Shown piece after piece: positions 1-9,502 of a stretch of DNA of 64,000 bases (the stretch's first letter is position 1; every line of letters begins with the position of its first letter). Origin of the DNA: Cyanodermella asteris (Eukaryota > Ascomycota > Lecanoromycetes > Ostropales > Stictidaceae). The notes beneath the pieces are model-generated. The model was given only the letters and a program-made list of their open reading frames with translations, made no database searches and was not told the DNA's origin. The translations under genes and the position numbers were made by a program. The DNA is taken from the NCBI GenBank assembly GCA_900618795.1, contig UYJD01000009.1:751823-815822 (forward strand), given 5' to 3'.

Positions 1-345
1 GAATTCAGTGGACACACTTGCATCTCGTTCTACTGAACATGCTCCTGAACAGGGTCGAATTACGTTCGGACACGACGCATACGACGAGGCATCTACGCGC
101 ACAGCAGACTCAGCAATGGAAACCTTTCACGGGATGAGAGCCGCGTCGGTCAGGACCAGCGCTTGGTGAGTGGACTTGATTATTCCTGTAAGTGAACCCT
201 TGAGTCTTCTCTTGAATGATCGCGCTTGCCATGGAAATCATGAGGTGAATGCCACATCGGGCAGTGAAGCAGACAGACAACGTTGTGAACCATCAGCTTG
301 CAAGTCTGATCCACTATGCCCCCGGCCGTGAAGCCTTTCGTCTCC

Positions 346-353
346 TATATAAT
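346..353 (+). promoter_or_regulatory. TATA box of the 2EXR gene
   Basis: A TATATAAT element lies about 100 bases ahead of the ATG at 455. Between them is a C/A-rich stretch typical of short fungal 5' leaders. Transcription would then start at roughly 380-410. That would exclude the upstream ATG at 249 from the mRNA. Confidence 0.5.
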
Positions 354-454
354 ATATTGCACACCTCCTTCATCACTGCATCTTATCTTCAGGCATATCC
401 CACGAACAACATCAAAGTAACCGTGTCCGACAAAGATCGTCCACAACAGCAAGA

Positions 455-1320
455 ATGCACCAGCTAACGACAGTCGCAAACGTGGCTCACGATAGGGTTA
501 CCAAGCCAGTCGGCTTCTGCGATCTACCTGCAGAGTTGAGGCTCATGATCTTTGAGGAAGTATTCGTGGAGAAGAGTGTTCGTTTGACCTGGCACAAGTA
601 CCCGACTCAAGGATCGGATAGGCCACGCATCGATCTGAGCGACCTCTTCGAGAACGAGATCCACGATCGGATTATTCTTGCAAGGAGGCCAGAGAATCCA
701 GAGTCTACTTCGGACAATTCTTCAAGTCCGCGCAATGACACTGAGAGCCAGGAGCAACGCTACTATCGTACCCATTACCCTGATGCGACCTGTCGGGGCC
801 GGTGGGAACCATGCGGAAACCGAGCCAGATTGCACGATTTTTGCTGGTCATGCTTGAGAACCCGACAGTCACTCCTCTATGTCAATTGGATGACATACAT
901 AGAGGCGCGTCAGATCTATTCCAGGCACTGGAAGTGGGGGATCTTGAGGTTTCATTGGAGCTACTGCTGGCCAACCTCACAGCCGATAGCTTTGGAAAGA
1001 TCTTTCCGAACCTCAAGAAGCTGAAGGTCGATTTCGGCCCCAATTATCTCGGATACGGCAGGGGAATTCAAGGGATGGCTACCGCTCACATTCCTAGTTT
1101 TGCTGACGTGGACGACGTGAGGGGCGTCAGGAGTATAGCAGGCACTTTGAGAAAGTTCTTGGTACACAGAGGCTCGAAAGACCTAGAAATTGAGGTTTCA
1201 GGCCTCGCGAGCCACATCAATGAGACATGCATTCGTCAGTACTTGCAGGTTGGTCGTTGGTGCTATGATGCCCGTTTCATGAAGCAGATTGCGAAAAATG
1301 CGGACCGTTTATGGGATTGA
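455..1320 (+). CDS. 2EXR/F-box-like domain protein with a frame break
   Basis: The N-terminus has the short F-box-like 2EXR signature: LPAELRLMIFEEVF at about residues 25-38, then a later LLYVNWMTYIEARQIY segment. Such proteins are numerous in filamentous fungi and of unknown function; links to SCF-type adaptors are only suggested. The first frame (from 455) is convincing to about position 930. From there the coding signal moves to another frame, which carries an LxxLxxLK-type stretch and ends at 1320. No good intron explains the shift: the only GT-AG pair restoring frame (881-924) would be 44 nt and would delete the conserved VN..Y.EA motif. A one- or two-base indel (pseudogene or assembly error) is more likely. 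With the frames joined, the product would be about 288 residues. Confidence 0.6.
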
Positions 1321-1915
1321 CATTGGTGCAATTTGTATAGAAATTGGCTGGGAGAAAAGGACTAGTCCACTAATTATAGCGTGGCACTGGCAGACGGAGA
1401 CGATGGAGGAGCTGGGGTGAGATGGCACGTGGGGAGCAGTTCAGCGTCGAACCTTTCGTACTGGTGCCGTTGATGCAATTTCTAGCTAGAAGTATAGGTA
1501 TGCGTACCGAATATAATGCCAACATTTGGCCCAATGACTATTCGGAACGTGCATAGACTCTTCCGTGCACGTACAGTGGGATGTATGGATCATTGCGCGA
1601 AAACAATGTCTGTCACTGGACTGGATTCTTATGCAATATACTGGTGGTTGGGAATCTTCATAAGCAGGGGTGTGCTGTGTTCCATAGACGTCGCCGCATT
1701 GAAGCGCGATGCCCATTTCAGAAGCCCTCCGATTGCTCTCGTGCGCCAGCAACGTAGCCATAGACTACTGCTCAGCCTCTCTGCAGATACAATTGACGAC
1801 CCCATATATCCTCCGCACTACCCTTGACGCGTTCTTGCATCCTTTCCCAAGCAGTTCAGTCCCTGCATCCACCAATTCGCCGCACCCTTAATTTCATAAT
1901 CCTATATAGCCCAGC
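1321..1915. other. intergenic, promoter of the ArfGAP gene
   Basis: No open frame here has coding character. The stretch ends in a pyrimidine-rich leader just before the ATG at 1916. I see no repeat or RNA gene. Confidence 0.5.
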
Positions 1916-3247
1916 ATGTGGGAAGTGGACCCAGAGACCAAATCCAAGGTATTTCGAACGCCCACGAGCCGCTCAAAGCACCACATCATTGCTTAAATTT
2001 TCACCTAAAAGTTTCGACTCTTTACTTATGATGCTGATACGTCCTCCTGCGTCTAGCTCCTCGTCCTCCAAAAGCTCTCCCCCAATGCCGCCTGCGTCGA
2101 CTGCAACGCGCCCGCACCACAATGGGCATCCCCCAAGTTCGGCATCTTCATCTGCCTCGACTGCTCCGGCATCCACCGCTCGCTCGGCGTCCACATCAGC
2201 TTCGTCCGCAGCGTCATGATGGACTCGTTCAAGGTCTCCGAGGTGAAGCGCATGGAGACGGGCGGCAACGCCGCCTGGCGCGAGTTCTGGGACAAGCACG
2301 AGGAGGGCGGAAAGGGCGACAGCAGCGTCTGGGCCAAGACCGATATCCGGGAACGATACAACGGGTTCGTGGGCGAGGAGTACAAGGAGCGACTGGGCTG
2401 CAAGGTCGAGGGCAGGGAGTACGTGCCGATCAAGAGGGAGAAGAAGGAGCCCAAGAAGGCGCCGGCGTCGGGGAGTCAGAGTGGGACACCGGTGGGAGGG
2501 AGTAGGAGTGGGACTCCTGCGAATGCCGCTCGAGGGGCGAGTCCGGCGTCGGTGGCGGGAAGCCAGAAGGCGAAGAACGAGGCCTACTTTGCGAAGATGG
2601 GGGCGGAGAACGCGAGCAGGCCGGAAGGTGTTGCGCCGAATCAGGGTGGAAAGTATGCTGGGTTTGGAAGCAACTACGAGTCGCCCACGAGCAATCAGGC
2701 TGCGTTGCCTACGGCAGACGACTTTCAGAAGGACCCGATGGCGGCGCTCACAAAGGGATTCGGGTGGTTTACGACAGCAGCAAGCAAGGCGGCGAAGAAC
2801 GTGAATGACAGCTATCTGCAGCCGGGTATGGAGAATCTTGCAAAGTCAGACTTCGCTTCCCAGGCCAAGACACATGCAAGCTTCATCGGCTCGACAGTGG
2901 CAAGAGGCGCCCAGGGAGTTGGCGCAAAGGCGACAGAGAACTTCACACGCTTCGTCGAGGGCGACGATTACGCCAAAGCACACGGAAAGCCCGGCGCCGA
3001 GCCAGAGCGCAAGGACTTCTGGGATGATTTCGGTGGCGCAGCGGAGAAGAGAAGTGAGCCTGCAAAGAAGGACTTTTGGGACAGCTTCGGTGTAGAAAGC
3101 GGAGGAGGTAGCTCGTCCAGTGGGCTTGGAAGGACCGACAGTGTGAAGAAGAGTGGTGCCATTGGGACGGCAGCGATGAAGAAGCCGGCAGGAGGACCAG
3201 CTGCAGCGACAGGTGAGAAGGATGGCGAGTGGGATAAGGACTGGTGA
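1916..3247 (+). CDS. GCS1: ArfGAP, Gcs1/ArfGAP1 type
   Basis: GTPase-activating protein for Arf GTPases, acting on COPI vesicle uncoating and post-Golgi traffic at Golgi and endosomal membranes. Two exons are inferred: 1916-1948 ([11 protein letters not shown]) and 2057-3247, giving 407 residues. The 108-nt intron has a GTATTT donor, a GCTGAT branch sequence and a TAG acceptor. The zinc finger is C24-x2-C27-x16-C44-x2-C47, followed by the catalytic arginine finger in HRSLGV (R52). The region around residues 235-300 ([15 protein letters not shown]..., GSTVARGAQ) is rich in Ser/Thr/Gly/Ala with spaced bulky residues, like the curvature-sensing ALPS motifs of ArfGAP1. Two C-terminal KDFWD-x-FG repeats are present. 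The rest is low-complexity. Without the short first exon the zinc finger would be cut off, which supports the model. Confidence 0.93.
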
Positions 3248-3625
3248 TTTGCGTTTCTTGCTTTACGTCTAGGATACACCTTCAATGATCATGTTATAGA
3301 ATTTCGATCATTATGGAGAGAACGTGTCACATCGGTACGTAAAGATGAGCCAACACAGTCCGAGTGTGAGGATTTGAACAGCGTGAGATCGCGCATGCAT
3401 CAGTTCATCGCTTCAATGTATGCCAGGGCTATGAATAGTTTCATAGAGGAAGGTCCAATTCAGCAATTCATGCGTGGCGCGTGTCAGGATTGCTCGCGTG
3501 CACGGCTCCACTCTCAACCCACTTCATCATAGACTAATGTAGAATTTCTTATCTCCTCTCGCACTCCCAACAAACCAGCACGAGATTCCGACATATAAAT
3601 CTACGCTCGAAACAGATGTTGCCAA

Positions 3626-5608
3626 ATGTCCGAAGCTTCTCAGGCCAGGACGGCCTTGATCCTGTACGGGTCCGAAACCGGCAACGCTCATGATCTCGCC
3701 GAAGAACTTGGAAGAACAACCCAACGACTACATTTCGCAACAGAGGTCTTGCCTCTCGATGCCGTCGAACCTGTTTGTTTGCATGTCCGTTCACCAGCCA
3801 GAATGCCCCGCTGATTGGGTCGCCAGAATGACTTGAACACCTACTCGATCGTCTTGATATCCATATCGACTACCGGCCAAGGCGACCTGCCCGCCAACTC
3901 GAAACTATTCTGGAAGAAATGTCTTCGCAAGAAGCTACCACCGACTTATCTCGCGTCATCTCGTATCGCGTTGTTCGGCCTCGGTGATACATCGTACCCG
4001 CAGTACAATTGGGCAGCTCTGAAGCTGCACAAACGGCTGCGTCAGCTTGGGGCTACTGATCTCGTGCCGAGAGGTGAAGGTGATGAGCAGCATCCTGAGG
4101 GCTACGATGCCGCTTTCGTTCCATGGATGGCGTCCGTCAAGCAGAGCCTTTTGGAGGGGTTTCCATTGCCGCACAATGTTCAGCCAATCCCAGATGATGT
4201 CTTGTTACAGCCGCCATGGCTCTTGGGCGAGTCAACACCTGGGGTTGTATCGAACGGTGAAGCAGCAGTCTCAAGTTTGACAAGCGACGACTCAAAGCTC
4301 CATTCAGGAAATCCGAACACGAACCGAGCTTTCCAGGTCACCTTGGAAAAGAATGACCGGGTCACCGCACAAGACCATTTTCAAGATGTCAGGCACTTTG
4401 CATTTACTACACCCGAGGCCATCTCATATCTACCTGGTGATATCTTGACCATTTACCCTGAGATTGTGTCTGAAGATGTTGATCAAATGCTGTCGCTTTT
4501 GGGCTGGAACCACGCAGCAGACAAACTCGTCGAATTCCAAGCAAACACTCTGTACACGAACCCGAGCAGGCCTTCAAGGCCGTTCTTCATTTCTGCGGGG
4601 AGACCAGTGCAACGCATGACATTGCGCCAGCTACTGACATCGCAGCTGGACTTTATTTCTATTCCAAGAAGGTCCTTTTTCACGTTGATAGCTCATTTTA
4701 CAGACGACGAAACTCAGAAAGAACGTCTTCTGGAGTTTGCTAATCCAGACTTGGTTGACGAACTGTTTGATTATACTGCCAGACCTCGGCGGTCGATATT
4801 CGAGGTCCTCCAGGAATTCGATACTCTATCAATCTCTTGGCAGTGGGCTGCTTCGATTCTCCCTACGCTTCGCGGCAGGCAATTCAGCATTGCCAGTGGT
4901 GGTATTCTCAGGCAACCAGGGATTGCCGGACCGAACGATAGCTCTGATCCTTCAACTGGTACCAAGTTTGAGCTTCTCGTCGCGATTGTCAAATACCGCA
5001 CGGTCATCAAGAAAATTCGTCGAGGCGTCTGCACGCGCTACCTTGACGGGCTTGAACCAGGTGCCAATCTCTTCGTGACGCTACAGAGAGGTGCTTTGGG
5101 TATTACCTCCGCTGAGTTGGAAAAGCCAGTGATCATGATCTGCCCCGGTACTGGTCTCGCACCGATCCGGGCTTTGATCTGGCAAAGATATCTATGGGCA
5201 GAGAAGCAGCGAGACACTTCCGAAGTCGTCACCTCCAAGGAACCAGGACCGATGGTGCTGGTGTTTGGATGCCGAAACCAGCATGCCGATTACTTCTTCC
5301 GGGATGAGTGGTCCGACTTGCAGAAGGCCGGAGTTCCGTTGACGGTTTTTGCCGCCTTCTCGAGAGATCGGGAACAGAAGGTCTACGTGCAGGATGTGAT
5401 CAGAGAACAGCATGTGCTACTTTATGACTTGCTACAGAATCGTAAAGGCATTGTCTTTGTGTGTGGGAGCTCCGGGAAGATGCCACAGGCGGTACGTGGT
5501 GCTCTACTGGACGTGTTGCAGAAGGGCGGTGGTCTGGAACCAGACGAAGCTGAAACAGAGTTGAAAGCGATCGAGAAGCAGGGTCGTTACAAGCAAGAGA
5601 CATGGTAG
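3626..5608 (+). CDS. TAH18: NADPH-dependent diflavin oxidoreductase Tah18
   Basis: Electron donor of the cytosolic iron-sulfur assembly pathway: it passes electrons from NADPH through FAD and FMN to Dre2. Two exons, 3626-3772 and 3827-5608, encode 642 residues. The 54-nt intron (GTTTGT...CTGAT...CGCCAG) removes an in-frame stop and joins LPLDAVEP to NDLNTYS. The flavodoxin-like FMN domain starts with YGSETGNAHDLAEELG (residues 14-29) and carries STTGQGD and GLGDTSYPQYN. A linker of about 200 residues precedes the FAD domain with RQFSIAS. The NADPH domain has CPGTGLAPIRALIWQR, FGCRNQHADYFF and VCGSSGKMPQAVR. The protein ends in an aromatic residue (ETW), as expected for this family. The full length and all cofactor motifs indicate an intact enzyme. 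Confidence 0.95.
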
Positions 5609-5770
5609 TTCACGGTGAGTTGTGGTTGCAAACATATATGGGTCACGCGCGTTGGGAATTGGGCTTTTTGCTTACTTGGTATTGCTAAACTCGCGTCGAA
5701 TAATTTACAGAATATTAATGATCGGCGCTCAACAAGACTGCAGGGACCACGCCGTGAACAAATTCAAAAT

Positions 5771-7152
5771 TCAAGGCACGATACCCGTTTCAGCGTCTGC
5801 CCACCACAATCCGCCCCTTCGCAGGAAGTAAGCAATCTCATCCGGTTCCGTTTCGTTGCGATATCCACAACCATCTTCGAGATGTCGCTGTATCTGGCCA
5901 ATGGTCGCGCCATCCCACCACATCGAAGTCAGTACTTGACAGTAGTGGACTCCCCACCGCTGCGACATCCACTCGGGGTGATCGACATTTTCGCATTCGA
6001 CTCGGGAAACTCCAACGACATGCTTCGCATCGTGGATGGAAATGTCTGCGAGCTCTACGTGTCTGAGCTCGCAGCTACATCGCCATCTCTCTTCGTCGCA
6101 AGTCATCGATGGATGCTGTATCGCTCTTAGCTCTTTTGTCATTTCCGACCAGTCCGCCGGAACCAAGTGAATGGCAACCTCTTTGGGAATGGTCGTGGAG
6201 CAGGAATCGGCAAGGGGTGGACTCACATTCATGGGTTCTTCGGCCGCTGGGCCTTTTACTCTTTGGTGAGCTGGCACCGAGACCTGTAAAATCGTCAGCT
6301 TTCCCATGATCTTTCACCAGTCATCTGGAACCATATCTCTCGAAGCTCGGACCTCCTTGGAGAGTCCTAATAGGAGAAATCGGCACGGGGTTAACGTACA
6401 TCGTTGGGGTCGTCTGTGTTTCTGCGATTGCGTCGCTGCGTCGGTTTAGCATCGGGAGCTCGCCGAGGATGGCGGAGGACTCGACCCCAGTTCCTGTCTG
6501 CTCCATTGTTTTCAGCAGCAGTCTCCGCGGCAACTGCTTGCCCAGCAGATGGTGTGGAACTGACCGCTTCGCCGGTCTCTTTTGGTGCGGGACCTTCTGC
6601 GTCCGGACTTGTTGCTGGCGTGCTGTGGCTCTTCGAAGGAGTCGCCGGCTCAATCTCCTGTACGTCAGCATTTTTCCCCTCAACATCCGTTGCTGCACTC
6701 ACCGTCGGTGATGCGGTCGACTCCTCCAGAGTCTGCATATATGAATCTGTCAACATGTCAATTTCGTCCTCGAACAACTGTCTTGCAGTTCTCGGCCTAC
6801 CGACTGCTGTTGGCGAAAGGATCGAGTATCTTTTCGGGGCCCTTGGCGCCCGCAGCTTCTTGAGCTGCATCGGTGTCGTTGGGGAATCTGGTGTGATTCG
6901 CGATTGCACTTCGTGGCGGGGACGCTTCGAAGGCGAATACTCGCCACACACATCCTGGAGGCTCTTCTCGCGTTTGTTCATGGGCGAGTACGGGTCTGAT
7001 GCTACCGGCGAGTCGGCAGCGGTATCGGTAACGACCGAGCCGTCTCGCTCGATCCAGCGATGTCCATCCCACTCGATGGTGCCCGTGGCGGACGGCGAAC
7101 GCTGACGCTTGGAAGCCGCAGCCTTTACGGTGTTTCTGCGTCCACGAGCCAT
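5771..7152 (-). CDS. unrecognised protein, basic disordered N-terminus and conserved-looking C-terminal domain
   Basis: Two exons are inferred on the minus strand: 7152-6400 and 6283-5771. They join in phase 0 across a 116-nt intron with a GTACGT donor, a GCTGAC branch sequence and a TTTTACAG acceptor, giving 421 residues. The chosen start (MARGRRNTVK) has a strong ACCATGG context; in-frame ATGs at 7347 and 7323 would add up to 65 residues. The first half is Ser/Pro/Arg-rich with basic patches, suggesting a nuclear location, plus a WDGHRWIERDG motif near the start. The second half is Trp- and Cys-rich (RWRCSCEL, EWMSQRWGVHYC, SMWWDGATIGQIQ) and looks folded. I recognise no family. The gene converges with TAH18, with only 162 bases between the stops. 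Confidence 0.65.
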
Positions 7153-7815
7153 GGTCGCGAAATTGGTATCGGTATCGGTAGCGTCGTTTGCTTGCAGATT
7201 CAGAGGGTTCGTCGGTCGTAAGTTTGTTCGACGGTATTGTCGAGAGCGTGTCGGAGCGTTGACAGAACCGAGAAGGAGTATGTGATCGGGCGTATGATAA
7301 GCAAGTTCCGTTACGGTGGCCATTGTTGCTGTCCGAGTACAAAGCATTCGACAAGGCGTTCTGTGGTTGGGTTGCTACGACGTGAAAGGGCGATGAAAGG
7401 AGAGGATTTGGACATTTCTTTATGTATTTGCGGGCATACAGACGGGTTGTAGATTGAGCTGGGGCGAGCTTGCCGGTCGGAATTGAGATTCGCAAAAGGT
7501 GGGAGGTTTCGAACGTTTATCGTGAGCTGAGCTGAGGTGTGGGTTTGGTAGGCTTGACCCTTGGGTCTGGAGTGGCCAGCCAGTGGGCCGCGGCGGGAGG
7601 GCCGGTGCATGACACACGACTTTGAGAATCTGCAGAAGACCTACCACTTGCATGAATGATTGTTTTTCTGTGTAAAGATTGCTCAAAATCTGTTTGATCG
7701 CAATGTAGCTGGTCGTTGGTGCCAATGCTTCTGTCTGATCCGGTATTGGCAGAAAATCGGCGGCTTCGCAACGGCTTTTGTTGTTTCACCTCACAATGAT
7801 ATCTCAAGCTTCAAT

Positions 7816-7842
7816 CAGCACCGTCAGCACCGTCAGCACCGT
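7816..7842. repeat. three tandem copies of a 9-bp unit
   Basis: The unit CAGCACCGT occurs three times without interruption, just past the 3' end of the GNAT gene. It is a small minisatellite-like tract with no visible function. Confidence 0.9.
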
Positions 7843-7895
7843 CCCGCGCCGCTCAAGATAGGTTCATATACAACTCATATTTACTCACCACGTGA

Positions 7896-8672
7896 TCACG
7901 ACAGCCACTTGTCCATATGCGCCACGTGAAACGGCACACTGCCCCCAGTCCCTTCCTCGCCCGCCGGCACCAGTGTCTTTCCCACAACCTCAAATCCCCT
8001 CTTCACGTAAAACCTCTCATTCATTTCCGCCCAGGTCGTGATCCGAATCCTATTCCTCATCCCGCCACCCTCAGACTCGACCCGACTCCTCTCGCTGATT
8101 TCCCCCTCGATCGCGCCCAACATCCAACTCGCAACCCCCTTCCCCATCCACCTTCTCGCCACCGCCATCAGCTTCAAATCCCAATCCCTGACCCCGGGAA
8201 CCAATTTCGCCGCCTCACCAGTCCGATGGAACAGCCTATTCTGGCGGTCCATACCCGCCAACATCTCTTCCCGCTCCGCATCGTCGTGCGAGGGCGTCTG
8301 GTGAGCAGCTCCGCATGCAAGCAGGCCGTCGGGGAACTCGTCCGAGGGAAGGGGTTCAGTGAAGCGCAGGATGAAAATGCGGCCTTGGGGACCCACTTCG
8401 GTGACGAGTTGAGAGGGGGAGGAGAGGCGTTTATGCCCGCAAGGCAGGAAGCCGTGGGCTGTGCCCAGGCTGAAGGCGGCATTGATGAGGGAAATCAGAT
8501 GTGAGAGGGAAGGGAGGTGGAGGATGTCTTGGGGGGAGTAGGAGGTGAGTACTGTTGCGCGGCCGTCTATGCTTGGTCCTGGCTGTGGACCATCCGAAGC
8601 GTCCGGTTGCGATGTCGATGAGCTAGAAGGAAGGACCCGATCGTCGGATTCAGCGGGGGCGAGTTGTGACAT
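7896..8672 (-). CDS. GNAT-family N-acetyltransferase
   Basis: Predicted acetyl-CoA-dependent acyltransferase of 258 residues, single exon, starting at the first ATG (MSQLAPAES). The GNAT core lies in the last 110 residues: strand beta-4 KLMAVARRW, the acetyl-CoA loop RRWMGKGVA (R/Q-x-x-G-x-G/A), then an ITTWAEMNERFYVKRGFEVVGKT block typical of the end of the fold (an acceptor tyrosine and the GF bulge). The first 60 residues are Ser/Pro-rich. The style matches small-molecule GNATs common in filamentous fungi. The substrate cannot be told from sequence, and no neighbour suggests one. Confidence 0.8.
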   Translation of the reverse strand: MSQLAPAESDDRVLPSSSSTSQPDASDGPQPGPSIDGRATVLTSYSPQDILHLPSLSHLISLINAAFSLGTAHGFLPCGHKRLSSPSQLVTEVGPQGRIFILRFTEPLPSDEFPDGLLACGAAHQTPSHDDAEREEMLAGMDRQNRLFHRTGEAAKLVPGVRDWDLKLMAVARRWMGKGVASWMLGAIEGEISERSRVESEGGGMRNRIRITTWAEMNERFYVKRGFEVVGKTLVPAGEEGTGGSVPFHVAHMDKWLS

Positions 8673-9502
8673 GTTTGGCAGGAAGAAGACAGGGGGAGCT
8701 CGGGACAATGAAGCCGAAATAGGCACGGCAACGAAGAAGAAGAGAAATAGATACGAATGAGCTCAAGGTATAGATATGAGAAGAAATAGCATTTTACGTT
8801 ACAGCTGCGATGGTCTGGAAGCAATTGAGTTGACGACGGTGGCCTTGGTGACTCATTCATGCAACTTGACGTGGTCAAGTCGCGAGTGAACGGAAATTCC
8901 ACATGATTGACTTCTGACACTCATGCCGATAGTACAAGATCACGATGTTATTGGTGGCATCGATGTGGCCACGCGGCTGATAATGAAGTTGGAACATCAT
9001 GGAAGAACCGGGTCGTGTTGCTTCCAAAATAGTGCTAGACGGAGATATTGAATGCTTAAGCCCGAGCAGCATCGCCGTCACTGCAGGGTAAGGGTGATTC
9101 GAGCAATGGCAGCTGCAAGCTTCTACGAAGGATAGGTCATGCAGTGTTGGACGAAGAAACAATCACGTGGAAATATTTCAACCTGTTTTGATGGCCGGTA
9201 AAAAGCCAAAGGGGAATCTCTTATGATACACTGTCGCTGTGACGCCTAAACACGCTTCAACGCCCTTCCCATGCAATATCAATCTTTTCAAACCCCGTAC
9301 CGGTTCATGCATTCGAAGTCCCAGCGTGCATTTGTAGCAGCTTCTCTTTTCATGCTGCTCAGCACTGTTCAGAACCAAGCCATGTCTTGTCAACCAGCCT
9401 TGTCTTACTCTTCACCATTGACTTGCTTTAGACATATTCATAGACAAGCCCAAGTGGCTTTGGTTCGTCGCCACTTCCACGATTCGACCGCTCTCCGCTG
9501 TC
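8673..9502. other. intergenic between Tho2 3' end and GNAT promoter
   Basis: About 830 bases hold the upstream region of the minus-strand GNAT gene and the 3' flank of Tho2. Open frames here are short and lack codon structure. Nothing else is seen. Confidence 0.5.

Noticed and set aside
249-467. 72-codon upstream frame overlapping the 2EXR start codon
   Set aside because: The TATA box at 346-353 lies inside it, so it is probably not part of the transcript.
6404-7105. 233-codon plus-strand frame
   Set aside because: Antisense to the minus-strand gene at 5771-7152. The minus strand has proper splice signals and better protein composition.
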